Origin: Vitis vinifera
Lineage: Eukaryota > Streptophyta > Magnoliopsida > Vitales > Vitaceae
Direction of reading: 5' to 3'
Length of the DNA: 64,000 bases
Assembly (NCBI RefSeq): GCF_030704535.1
Contig: NC_081812.1
Location: 20,993,501 to 21,057,500, forward strand
The notes under the pieces were generated by a model that saw only the letters and a program-made list of their open reading frames with translations, was not told the origin of the DNA and searched no databases. Numbering within the stretch: position 1 is the stretch's first letter; the number at the start of each line of letters is the position of its first letter. Made by a program: the position numbers and the translations under genes. This document shows positions 11,744 through 22,700 of the stretch, piece after piece.

Positions 11744-14700
11744 AGATAAGAAGAAGAAGGGATAAACCTAAGGGTCACACTAAGGCCTTCTAAGTGTCTC
11801 ACCTATAAGAAAATCAACGCAGTGTATGCAAAAAAACATAATATTATCAATTATTAATACTTTGGTTTATATCAATGAACCTTATTTATAGGTTTCTCTA
11901 ATAAATTCAAAGTCTTCTAGGATTCTAATAACCTATTATGATTCTAATTCTTCTATAACCTAATTAGCTACTCTTAATTCAACTCCAACAAATACTAATC
12001 CTAGTTTAATTTGAAGTAATATTAATACTTCTTTAATGCAACTAATACTAACTCCCTTTCTTGATATCTTGGAGATTCATCCTCATCAATATTAACCACA
12101 ATTTAGTGAATTCCTTTTAACATGCTGTTTTTGCCTGACTGAAATCAATTTGATTATGCATTTATGTATTCATATCAATTCTTTATGTGTATGATTGAAT
12201 GAATAATTAGTAAATTCATTTTGCTTATGTATATTAGCATTCTAGTAAAATTTTTACTTCTAGAAAGACAATAAAATTGAAAAACTAATCCATGCAGAAG
12301 TGTTTTGAATCTTATCCAAATTCAATATATTATTTTTTTGCATCAAACATTGGATACCACCTACCTCCTATTTGAACCCACATCGACAGGCCCAGTCATT
12401 TCTCATGGGTATACATCCTCATACTATTCTAAACTGTTCAATTTGAGGTCAAAATCAGAAGCACACCAAATGACAATGTTATACATCCTTATACTATTTC
12501 CAACTGTTCAAATTGAATAGTAGAACTGATTACTTTTGAATGGTTGGTCTATATGTACATTTTATATATTCATTCTTGTACTGCAACATTTTCAGTATGT
12601 TCTACTCTTTCTCTCTCTCCGCATATTCACACAGACTAGCACACATATACTCACAACTGTTGGTAGCATTCTCAAATGATATGTTCTTATTCAATTGCAG
12701 GTTCCTTTAGAAGTAGCAGCACCACTTGATCATAAGAACTTGAAAGGCTTGAAGCTTAGTTTGTCTGGTGATCACCAGTTCATTAATGCTGGCCTTGCTG
12801 TTTCCCTCTGTAAATGTTGGCTTCAAAGTACAGGAAATTGGGAAAAACTATTAAAAAATGTTGGTTGAATTCCATTGCCCTTTACCATTCATTATGCTTT
12901 ACATGGAAAACATGGAATAATGCATATCTGGTTTATAATTTCATAAAACCTTTTCCAGTTATTGTCATGAGAACTGCAGAATGTTTAGAGAGAGGGTGTT
13001 TGAAATCTTTGAAGTGGATGGCAGCTCAAAACCTTAATTTTATTAAAGCATGAAAGAGAATATTTTGGCAGGATTGGGCCATAGATCTGTATAGTTTTAA
13101 ATATTTTGGGCATTGTAAAACATGCATTTTTGCCTTTTTGTATTGGAAAATTATTCCATCCAAAGAATTAGGAATATGTTTTAAGATTTTTCTTCATGAG
13201 TGTGCATTTAATTGTTTGCATACTTCTTCTAACTGCTCAATGTTTGGGAATAAAAAATCAGGCTAACCAGGAAGATGATTTGCTCGAGGCATTCCTCAGA
13301 GGTCTTTCAACTGCACGCCTTTCTGGAAGGGCTCAGACTGTATATGACACTCCTCTGAAGTCATACAATTTGTCAGAAGCTACTGAAAATTCCTTTGGAG
13401 ATCTGATCTTTTACTTGGATGGAGCTCACAGTCCTGAAAGCATGGATGTTTGTGCCAGATGGTTCTCAAATGCTGTGAAAGAAAGGAGGAATTCACCATC
13501 ATCTTCCTTTGTCAAGGTTGGAAATATGGTGAATGGTTACATTCATCACAAGAAGGAAGATACTGAGGAATCTAATAAAATATCAAAGCAGGTGACATTC
13601 ATATCCGATAATGAGATGCAATGTCCTCTATGCAGATGCTTTAAGTGCTTCTAGACAGCTTATATTGATTTCATTATCTGGCTCCTTATAAAGCAGTTGA
13701 CGGTTCTTGTTATTTGTAGCTAGTGTTATTGGTTTCCTAATATGACTCCTCATGAGTGTTCTTTTTCTTTTTTTAATATAAATTACTTGTAGATTCTTTT
13801 ATTCAACTGCATGGAGGTGAGAGACCCACATATTCTGCTTCCACAGCTTGTGAGGACATGTGCTTCATCAGGTGCTGTTGCTTCACTTGGTCATATTATT
13901 ATTTTCCCTTCACATGTGAAACCTCATGGCTGATAAATAACCATAATGCTCTGTTCCTTTCTACATTTCAAAAAAAGCTATACTCAACTGTTAGTAGTAA
14001 TCTGCCATGTTAATCTTGTACTATCTTCTCTTATACTAAGTTACATCTTTGTTTAATGTGGTAAAATATGTCATTACTAGTAACCTAAATCCATGTCCTT
14101 TTTTATCCTAGTCAGCCATTACAAGCCTTCAAATTGATTGTATCACTCCATCTTAAAACTGATGTCACTGGTTTGCTTCCCTGAACAAGGGCAATTGATC
14201 TCAAATCAAGTCTTCTTTCCAATAAGTGCTCCATTTCTTTATTTGAACAAATTTCTTAAAAACATGTCGGAAAAGTTCACTTGAAAGTCAAACTCAAATG
14301 AAAAGACAATGGTATATGTGCTTCATACTGGACTAGGGCAGTAAAACAACTTGCTTCCATATTTTTTAAGCAGAGTTGGGGTAGAATTTTGGAGAAATAT
14401 TACAGCTGACAGGATTCTAAGCTGTCAACTCATGGAGATAAAGTAGGTGATTTAATGAGGTGGCCTAGTTGACACTATTTTTTCAGCTGAAAATAATTGG
14501 GCAGGTTCTTGTTTTCCCTTTACTTCTTTCAAGAAAAGTTCTGCTTGTTTATATGAGACCTGACAAAGCATTAATGCATTCAGGTACTCATTTTTCGAAA
14601 GCCCTTTTTGTCCCAAGTATATCAACATACAACAAGGTTACTTCCGGTGATTCAATTGTTCCATTGGATCTTCCTGCCAGGGATTTGTCATGGCAATTCA

Positions 14701-17405
14701 ACCTCCAGAGAATTTGGGAGAAGATAATCCATAACAAAGGTAAACTGCTCCATGGTTTTGCATTCTAAAAAAGTTAGTATTTTATTTCTCTTTTTCTTAT
14801 CAGTCTCACTTTGTTTTTTTATCCTTCGTTTTGTTGTTGTGAGTGGTGCCATATTGTGAGAAACCAACAAAGGATTGTTTCATTAAATGCTTCTCTAATT
14901 GTTATTTAGCTGGTATAGTGGTTGGTGTTGAGCAATGTTTTAAAAACCGGACCGGACCGGCCGGTCCAACCGGTTCAACCGTCGACCGGTCACATTTCCG
15001 GTCCGGTCCTCTCTATTAAACCGTTAAACTATTGAACCGGTTACGAACCGCCTGAACCAGCGGTCGAACCGGTGAACCGGTAGAACCGGACGGTTCTAAA
15101 CGAACCGAACAGTCCATATTGGCCCATCATTTTGCAAGCCCATTGTATAAAATATTAAAAGTTGTAGGCCAAAAACCTTACTGGGCCATGTCTTTGCATG
15201 ACAAAGCCCACACCCAAACCATTTAAGTAGGCTCAGTCATGAGCCCACAAGGTGGATGCTGTAGCTTTCAACAAGGATGCCTTTTATAGGCATCCTTTGC
15301 ACCCTTTTTTCTCTCACAAACCGATGTGGGATTGCAAACTATGAATGAAAAAAATTTAACAAATGCAACAAGAGGATTTGAAGCTGGGACCTTAGGTTCT
15401 GAAGTGCATTAGGACACCACTCGGCTACACTGATTTGTTATTTGATATACCAAACAAAACAATATATATTGGATTTTAATTTTTTTATAATATTAAATAA
15501 AAATAATATAATATTTTTAAAAATTATAAATTAGTTAAAATTTTCATTTTTAATATATTCACATTTAAATATTGTATAGATTTCATTTAATATGATTTAA
15601 TTTGATAATATCAAATATATAAAATAATATTATTGATGTTTAATTTATTCATATATATTTTAAAATTTTTATAATTATTTTTAATTTTAATAATATATAT
15701 AAATTATATATTTATGACGTCACCGGTTCGATAACGGTTCGACCGCCGGTCCGACCAGTGAACCGTGAACCGGTAACTTTTCCGGTTCGATCACCGGTCC
15801 GGTTCTAAAAACATTGGTGTTGAGCCTAATCTATTTGCAAGTGAAATTGCATCTAAATACTAAATGATTAAGATTCTTGGAAAACATTTTGTGGGGACAA
15901 TATAAGGAAGTTTTAAGCAATTCCCCTATTGTGGTTTTCTGATTTTTTTCCGCAATGATGTTAGGAATAAATCGTGACATGTGACTGTTGTTTGAGGGGG
16001 AATCTATGAATGAGGTATTGGTGTCACTGGTAATAGGTAGTTCATTGTAAATCGATGTGTGAATCATCAGCTTCCTAATTGAGATAACACACACATACAC
16101 ACACACATATAGACACATAATTGACAAATTTTATCCACAAAAAAAAAAAAGGAAGAAGATGAAAGTAGAAATTAGAAAGCAAGGGGGAAAAAAAAAGAGC
16201 AAGAATAAAGTATAAAATTAGGAAACAGGGTTAATGATAAACTTGGGTTTTCTTAATAGAACATTTCAAAACACATGAAGGTGCTTTACTTCACTAATAA
16301 TACATTTGACCTATCTTTTCTAATTTATTGATCATCCCTGGTTTGGGCCTCTAGTTTTATCCTATAAAGAATTGAATTAAAGCATACTACAACCTGATAA
16401 AGGAGAGAGAAGCTCTCATTTCATTTTTTTTAAAAGAAAGAAAGAAAGATATTTTAGTAGTGATTCACATATTTGGCCATTTTGGTTAAATCATAGCATC
16501 ACTAATTAATATCAATGATTAGAGGACTGGGAAATCAGGGAGGATCACACCATGAAGACTTGAACTCTCATCTAAATTCTGAATTTGCATGGTGGTGAAA
16601 GTCACTCATGCATTTAACAATGTTGTGGTGATTGTGCTTAAGCTTCTGGATACTGATTAGACTTGCACTTTTTCCTGTTCACTTGCATGGGCAGATGTTG
16701 TGGTTGACGAGAGTTTCAAGATGGATAGCCCTAGGATTTTACCACCCTTTGAATTCCTTTATGAGAATGGCTCAAGTGGCAGTCCTTCAAGTAAATGTCT
16801 TTCTTCCAGTGCAGTTATGCCCTCACTGCCTTTGACAATAAGATGGTTAAGGGATTGTGTTAAAGAAAATCCCTCCTTAAGACTTCAGGTAAGGATGCCA
16901 TGTCCATCTTCATTTAACTTAAAATAGATATTCATTGTTAAATGTGAATACCACTTGTATGCGGATGGCCTAATGACTTGGGATTGAGTTTTAAATCTCC
17001 TGTAGATGAGGCTGAGACAAACATATTGCAAAAAACCAATGTGCAAATTAGAGGATAGATAAATGGCATTTGATGCTTGATGAAAAAATTTCGGAGCATG
17101 AGGATTACTACTTAATCATCTCAGAGGAAGTGTCTTATTTTGCATTTTTCTAGATGTTATTTTTCTGGAAATAGGTTGTTCTGAGAGATCTTACAGAACA
17201 ATATCAATATTAATATACTATCTTTGTGATCACAATAGCATTGCCTTAGAAAGTAGGGTTAAATTCATTCTTCCTGATTCCCTTTTTTTCTTTTGTTGAA
17301 AATTTGGGTTTTGAACTAAAGCTAACATGGAGATGATCTTTACAGGTTCTTGTCACCGGGTCATTGCATCTAGTAGGAGATGTACTAAAGCTATTAAGGA
17401 GGTGA
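1653..17405 (+). CDS. FPGS: Folylpolyglutamate synthase (FPGS), 15 coding exons
   Basis: FPGS adds glutamate to the gamma-carboxyl of tetrahydrofolates using ATP, which keeps folate cofactors inside the cell. My model joins 1653-1823, 4691-4756, 5235-5344, 6291-6351, 8358-8441, 8626-8682, 8859-8919, 9184-9230, 9389-9466, 12701-12859, 13262-13591, 13793-13871, 14584-14739, 16695-16888 and 17346-17405. Every junction is GT-AG and phases agree, giving 570 aa. Landmarks in order are the P-loop [12 protein letters not shown] (exons 2-3), the [15 protein letters not shown] loop, [47 protein letters not shown] and the C-terminal [13 protein letters not shown]. No clear transit peptide follows the chosen ATG, so this looks like a cytosolic-type product unless an upstream exon adds a presequence. 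In many eudicots this site reads GGRxDATN, so GGKRDSTN is a mild variant. Introns are heavily loaded with transposons. Confidence 0.92.
1912..2115 (+). repeat. Direct repeat copy 2: decoy acceptor and start in FPGS intron 1
   Basis: This second copy of the 1491-1700 unit lies inside the first coding intron of FPGS. It keeps the TTAATTTTCAG acceptor and an in-context ATGGAAAAAATG (near 2081), but the reading frame after it is lost. It is therefore a decoy exon start, not part of the gene model. Confidence 0.75.
2823..3635. mobile_element. Old non-autonomous hAT element in FPGS intron 1
   Basis: The left end is CAATATTTGAAAACCAGACTGG and the right end is CTAGTTCTAAAAACATTG. These are diverged inverted repeats of the same family as the element at 14933-15816. 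The interior has GGTCCAACCGGTCGAACC motifs at the left and an AT-rich core. The flanking 8-mers (gttctacc and gttttagt) match only in part, as expected of an old insertion. No transposase is present. Confidence 0.65.
7883..8112 (-). mobile_element. LINE 3' tail, antisense, in FPGS intron 4
   Basis: A T-run at 7884-7896 is followed by GATAGGAAACGACAAAG, the reverse complement of the tail CTTTGTCGTTTCCTATC(A)n at 34,457-34,484. Near 8085-8105 the sequence AAGGGGAATACCCTT also matches the 34-kb copy in reverse. Target-site duplications CAATCATTAGGC flank the insert at 7871-7882 and 8113-8124. Confidence 0.85.
9046..9100. repeat. CA-rich microsatellite in FPGS intron
   Basis: A short run of CA dinucleotides and CACGCA variants follows a CT run. 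It lies between FPGS exons at 8919 and 9184 and has no coding role. Confidence 0.7.
9770..10311 (+). repeat. LTR-like repeat, copy 1 of a tandem pair
   Basis: From about 9870 this unit (AGGATTAGTATTTGTTGAAG, then AGCCAATTAGGTTATAGGAG, GTATAAATAAGGC, and a run of A before AAGACTTTTTTCTCTCC) recurs almost unchanged at 10312-10735. Copy 1 has one extra 18-bp unit, AGTTAAGTAAAAAAGATG. The TATAAATAAGG box and downstream sequence look like the promoter part of an LTR. The leading 9770-9990 stretch matches 11,880-12,110 in inverted orientation. Confidence 0.7.
10312..10735 (+). repeat. LTR-like repeat, copy 2 of a tandem pair
   Basis: This copy abuts copy 1 directly and is nearly identical to it by eye, so the duplication is recent. 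Short open frames in both copies are shadows of the repeat. I see no gag or pol sequence nearby. Confidence 0.75.
11166..11352 (+). pseudogene. atpI: Plastid atpI fragment (nuclear plastid DNA)
   Basis: Translation gives [20 protein letters not shown], followed by [12 protein letters not shown] and APILLSINI. This is the middle of plastid ATP synthase CF0 subunit IV (atpI). An in-frame stop lies upstream (codons near GGG TAG TTA) and the frame ends at TAG near 11,352, so it is a dead fragment. It lies deep in the 3.2-kb FPGS intron 9 between LTR-like repeats. The substitutions suggest an old transfer. Confidence 0.75.
11353..11500 (+). other. Short unidentified frame between plastid remnants
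   Basis: A small frame starts at the ATG near 11,360 and ends at a TAG near 11,480 ([15 protein letters not shown] onward, about 41 codons, basic). It sits between the atpI and trnT remnants. I cannot match it to a plastid gene. It may be organellar intergenic DNA or chance. Confidence 0.25.
11502..11577 (-). pseudogene. trnT-UGU: Plastid trnT-UGU remnant
   Basis: On the minus strand the sequence reads GCCCACTTAGCTCAAAGGTT, then AGAACATTGCATTTGTAATG with anticodon TGT, then GTCATCGGTTCAATTCTGAT. This follows plastid tRNA-Thr(UGU) with several stem substitutions, for example ATTGCA for ATCGCA. It is not expected to be a working nuclear tRNA gene. Confidence 0.75.
11650..11745. repeat. Compound (TA)n(GA)n microsatellite
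   Basis: About 22 TA units (11,650-11,694) run straight into about 20 GA units, then degenerate GA-rich sequence. It is likely length-polymorphic. Confidence 0.95.
11760..12115 (-). repeat. LTR-like repeat, inverted copy
   Basis: Read on the minus strand, this stretch gives GATGAGGATGAATCTCCAAG, then AGGATTAGTATTTGTTGGAG, TAGCTAATTAGGTTATAGAA and CTATAAATAAGGTTC. It parallels 9770-10030 on the plus strand, with more divergence than the tandem pair shows. The plastid remnants lie between the inverted copies. Confidence 0.7.
14933..15816. mobile_element. Non-autonomous hAT element with 8-bp TSD in FPGS intron 13
   Basis: The ends CAATGTTTTAAAAACCGGAC and CCGGTTCTAAAAACATTG form inverted repeats. 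They are flanked by perfect 8-bp duplications GTGTTGAG at 14925-14932 and 15817-15824, which is diagnostic of hAT insertions. Both ends are packed with ACCGGTTC/GAACCGGT words. The AT-rich core holds no transposase. The 884-bp element is the younger relative of that at 2823-3635. Confidence 0.9.
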
Positions 17406-18146
17406 TAATTTAAAATTTGAATCTGGACGCTTAAAATTAATCATCCTAGAAAAAAATTCTTTGCTCATATTCTCTTGATAAACTTCATTCTCAATTTGGT
17501 TGAGAGCAGCCATGGTTCCTCATTCAATCTAGGCCTGGCTAATCTAAACATATTCTTTTATTGAACAAGGAAGGGGAATGTTCTATTTATAGAAGAACAA
17601 TGAGTTTATTGTATTGTGTATAATTAGCCAACATTGAATTCTGAAGAGAAACTCATGCTATTTCTCCAGAACTTACATTTCCTGCAACATGGTTATGTGA
17701 TACAACTCTTGGTTTAGACTTTTGCCTACTCTCCTGTGTAGAATAAAGCCATTTCAGGAAACCTTACCAACGCTGAAAAGATGGTATTTTCAGATGAAGC
17801 TTCTTCATCAGCTGGATTCCCTTTTGATTGGTTGATTAGTCTTAATTCAAATGTATTGTGTTGAAATGCAGTAGTACTCTCTGTTAGGTTAAGCTCCTTA
17901 ACAGTGAATTCTTGGTTATGGCAGTTCATTTGTCCAATCTGATTTATTTGTAGTATGATGTGTTCCTTGCCTATACAGTGAAGAAGGGCATGTTCTTTTT
18001 GTTTTGGATGTTTCAATTTTTTCCTTTTTGTATGTAAACTGCATGTTTACATAAATAATGTCATGTCAGTATGGATTCTATATGAATTAATATTTTGCAT
18101 TACCCTTTTTAATCATTTATATCTTGAAAAATAGGAAAGAAAAGAA
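17406..18146. other. FPGS 3' flank, no gene seen
   Basis: This stretch holds the 3'UTR and flank of FPGS. I see no coding exon or recognisable repeat. Open frames on the minus strand here (17,726-18,016) have no family features. Confidence 0.4.
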
Positions 18147-18372
18147 AAGGAAAAAGTTTTACATGAAGACGGAATTAAATATTTTTATTGAAAGGTATAA
18201 ATACTTTAAAAACTTTTCTCTCTTTTTTTTTCATGATTAAAACTTGTTTTTCCCAAATATGGTTTCTTGTAAAATGCTTCTTACTGTCTCCGTTTTGATT
18301 TGATGAGAGAAAAGTTTCTGAAGAGGGAATTGCCTTCAAAAAATTCTCTCTTAGAAAAAGGCCTTTTTATAT
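18147..18372 (+). pseudogene. Duplicated fragment of the ARP 5' region
   Basis: This segment repeats parts of 19,447-19,920: AAAAGTTTTACATGAAG..GAATTAAATATTTTTATT, then ATGGTTTCTTGT, then GAATTGCCTTCAAAA.TTCTCT. Internal parts of the original (about 19,500-19,760) are missing. It directly abuts the FPGS exon copy that starts at about 18,384. Confidence 0.75.
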
Positions 18373-18383
18373 AAAAATTACAA

Positions 18384-18925
18384 GGAGGTGAGAGACCCTC
18401 GTATTCTACTTCCACAGCTTGTGAGGGGATATGTGTTTCATCAGGTACTGCTGCTTGGAACTCCAGTCACTTGGTTGATCAAGTGCTTAAAGCGCTGTTC
18501 CTTTTTACAACTCAAAAATTGCCCTACCCAACTGTAAGAATCTGTGACACCAATCTTGTACCATTCTTCTTTTTTCATGGAATCCATGTCCTCTTTTTTG
18601 TTATCCTATTCAGTCATTACAAGGCCTTCAACCTGACCACGATGTCATTGGTTTCTTTTCCTGAAAAGGGGCAAATAATCTCAAACCAAGTCAACTTTCC
18701 AACTGCAAATAATTTGACAATATCATACCCTTGGTGCTTCTTTTTCCTTTACTTATTTCAAGAACAGTTCTACATGTTTATGAGACTTGACAAAGCACTC
18801 ATGCATTTAGATACTTGATTTTAGAAAGCCCTTTCTGTTGCTTTGGTCCTTCCATCAGACCTTCCTGCCAAGGATTTGTCATGACAATTCAAGCTTCACA
18901 GAATTTGGGAGAAGATAGTCTGTGG
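18384..18925 (+). pseudogene. Duplicated FPGS exons 12-13 (broken)
   Basis: 18,384-18,445 matches the FPGS exon at 13,793-13,871 (GGTGAGAGACCCxCxTATTCT, CTTCCACAGCTTGTGAGG). The following stretch matches the intron at 13,900-14,583 with deletions. 18,795-18,920 matches exon 13 (GAAAGCCCTTT, CTTCCTGCCAAGGATTTGTC, GAATTTGGGAGAAGATA). Indels destroy the frame. It lies downstream of the complete FPGS and is a remnant of a tandem duplication. Confidence 0.85.
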
Positions 18926-18950
18926 TGATCAGGAGTGCATGGCAAGATTC

Positions 18951-19430
18951 ATAAGAAATATCCAATGTAGAATGCCCTTTCCAGGATTTTTTTTTTCCTT
19001 TATCTTTTCATAATATACTACCCCGAGTTACTGTTTAAACTTGGAAAACAACTGCCATATGATACCGAGTTTAACACAAAATATACAAAAAAAATAGGAT
19101 AAGATAACAGTATATGTTATGAATTTGATTAATAATGGGATAAAATATGTTATCTGATCTTCATTTTATATTTTTTTATATGTAATTTTGATTAATAATC
19201 ATTTTCCATGTTTCTATAATTGTTTTTTATGATTCACAAGTCACAATCTTGAGGCACATCAGCCTTATTATACAATACATAAAATAAATATAATTGAATA
19301 TATTAAAAAGTAATAAAATAAAATTTAAATTTAATTATATTTAATATTATTTAAATAATTATAAAATATATGTTATTTTATTTTATAACTTCACATTAAA
19401 TTTAATTAATCACACCCACACACATAATTT
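18951..19430. other. AT-rich spacer upstream of ARP
   Basis: The sequence is AT-rich with no coding signal. It probably contains the ARP promoter and leads into the leader, where the tract AAACCCTAAA lies at about 19,722-19,731. Confidence 0.35.
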
Positions 19431-19779
19431 TTTGTTGTTTGCTCTATTGAGAAAAGTTTTACATGAAGAAAGAATTAAATATTTTTATTTAAAGATTTGC
19501 TATTTTAAAATTTTTCATTATTTAGTAGAATATAGAATGAAAAGGCGGGGTGAGGCATTTCTTGAAGAAAAGCATGAAATTAGAGTAATGAAAATCCAAA
19601 TTCCCGGAGGTGGAGATCCAAAAACATGATTTTAGGCTTTCAGAGCTTCATTAATCTTACACAGTTCGTATTCTCCGCTTTCAAATATCAACGACGCTTA
19701 TATTCTCATTTTCTGCAAATTCCAAACCCTAAATCTGACGTTTTTTTGCTTGCAATCTAAAGTTTTTTCCCCCCGAAAA

Positions 19780-22700
19780 ATGGTTTCTTGTTCAAGCGTA
19801 GTAAAGTACCCATGTCTTTACTTGCTTGAATCAACACTTTCCTGAAAACACTTCTCTTACTTTCACCGTTTGTTTTGACGAGGAGTAGTTTCGGATGGTG
19901 GAATTGCCTTCAAAATTTTCTACTAGAGCTAGTTTTTTTTTTTTTTCTTTTAGTTGAGACAAACAGAGGTTGAAGCCGCCATTTTTCTTGCAATCCACTT
20001 TTCTCAGGACAATTTTGCATGCGGAATGTTTCTCATCAACACAAACAGAGCCAATAGTTAAATTGACTGAGAATGTTGTAGTTTTGCAGTAACTCCTCTG
20101 AGTTTGAGAGCCAGAACGTTGGTTTATCTGAAAGCTAGAACAACAGGGTCTCAAAGACTCGTTTGCTACTCATCGGAGATCGAATCGTCATCAACTCTTA
20201 CTAGCAAGAAAGTTAAGAAAGAGAGTAGTTCCATGAGTAGTAGGCCAAATACCAAAAAGGGTGTTATCGAGGTTGTTTAATGTCTCATTTACTATTACTA
20301 TTGGCTTGATGTTCTTTACCATCTTCATGATTACTTGTTCATGCGTAGGAAAATGCATCCAGAACCCAATCGATTGAAATTCAGAGCATCAGGGATGATC
20401 CGGCTAAAGTCAAGGCAATGACGGTCCAAGAACTGACAACAACATTAAGGTAGTCTTTCTTTTATATTTAATGGGAAAGTTTCAGCTTCACAGCATGCCA
20501 TTCATTATTAGGTTTTTTTATATTTAATATAGTTCCCTATTTTTAAGCAGTGCTTCTTTTAGGTTAAACGGGAAATCTAGGTTTGTTACATGTTCACTAA
20601 TAGATTTTTCTTTATTGTTGTGGAAATGTTTATAATTAAGATGGGTCAATTTCCACTCACTACTTTACTCTCATTGGGAATGAAATAATGAATGCCAATT
20701 TATATTTATAGAAACATATCACATAGCCATATATGCTTTGAATGGTCTATGAATAACGATATGACAATTTTTTTTTTTTGTCTGAATGATATGAAATAAT
20801 ATATGGCCCTAAATAGAGTTGCATGGCAAAATAGGATTCTGTAACTGATCCCTTGTATCTGGAACACACCTTCATTGAAGTAAGTGGATTTTGTATGCCT
20901 TGTGAATTACAGCATTAATTGTGAGATATTTCTACTTCTATATAGTAATATTCTTTTTCGGGACTCTTTGCAATTGTAGAGGATGAAGTCAGTCAAGTGC
21001 ATAGTGATAGACTGATAGTCAAATGAAGGGTAATTTGCAGCAGTATGTTATTATTTTGTGTCTATTAATAGTTTTGTTTTTTCAGGAGTGTTGGAGTCCC
21101 TGCCAAAGGCTGTAAACGAGATCTCGTGTTGGCATTGAAATCGTTCCTGGACAATAAAGCCTCTGGTATCTCATTCCACAAAGAAATCTAGGTTTTATGT
21201 CTTTGATGGTGCTTTATGATGCTATGTCTGGTTTCAGAGATGGTGGAACTCTAAAGTTCCCAAGTTTATCTTCTTTTCTCCATCTTCTTGGAAACCAAAA
21301 GATGCATATATGTTCCAAATTTTAAGAGTTTCTTTTATGCAGATGAAAGTTCTCAGGCAGAAGAACAGCTGGAATTAAATATTTTGTCCAAGAGGAAGGC
21401 CAAGAATTTATCTGTTGAAGACCATGAGCAAAATGTCAACATTGTTTCAGATGCTTCTGGGCTTAAACAGAGTAAGAGAAGGGCAAAACAGTCTCCTGTT
21501 GAGGCTAAAATTGAGGTCAATACTGAAATCATCAATGAAAAAGAGAAGCCATCAATCAAAAATAAGGAGGCTTCAGGTACTCTGAAACATTCATCTTTTT
21601 ATCCCAATGATGCTCGTGTGTCAACTGTATTTGTTTCTGCAAGTGTTGACTTTGTCACACAGTCTCACACACTCCTCACAGAGTTCACCATAGAAATATG
21701 CTTATGTTGTTAACTTGAGTTCAATTGGTTTGACTAAGAGGATGACACAGTATTGTGGTTATTACGGCTAGGCAACAAGCTCTATCAGGGGGAGAGAAAA
21801 GCATCCTCAAGAAGTAGTATCAAACAGATTGCAGTTACTGAAAGAATTGATATATCTATGAACGAACCTGAACCATGGACTGTTCTTACCCACAAGAAGC
21901 CTCAAGAGGGCTGGATTCCATATAACCCCAGGACCATGAGGCCTCCTCCTCTTACAGGGGATGCCAAGTTTGTAAAACTAATGTCTTGGAATGTTAATGG
22001 GTTAAGAGGCTTGCTGAAATCGAAGGGCTTCTCTGCACTGAAACTGGCACAAAGAGAAGATTTTGATGTTTTGTCTCTGCAAGAGACCAAACTGCAGGCA
22101 AGCATTTTTAACCATATTGCATGATTTATTTTCCTAATTGGAACTTGAGTTGTTTGCTTTATTGTTGTTTAATTTAGTACTTTATTATAGCTTCAGAATG
22201 AAATTGGATTGAAAGTGGACAAGATAATTTTTCCATAATTGAAGTAAACTAGTTTGGTTTCATTTCAGGGAGCGTTGCAAGTTATGAAGGAATGAGATCG
22301 ACAATTAAATTGTATGGTGGATTTATGAATGATGATATATTTAGTGATTGTTAATTTGATGAAAAGACATTCTTCATTATATATTTTTACTTTTTATTTA
22401 TTTGCAATCTTCTGTTGTATTGTTTCTGGGTTTTTTTTTTTTTTTTGTTGATAAATAAAAACCAAATGCATTAAAAAATAAAAAAACGCCACAAGGATGC
22501 ACCAAAGTAACACAGGGATATTGTTTCTGGCATAGTACATTAGTAGAGAAATGAACTTGTTATTTCTTGGTTGCTGAAGGTTATGTTCCATCAAGAATGA
22601 TTGACCAGATCATTGTTGAAGTACCATCCCTATTTTTCATTATGTTTAAATCATAATTATCTCAACCTTGAGAAATTAGGAGACTTACCCTATTACCCTT

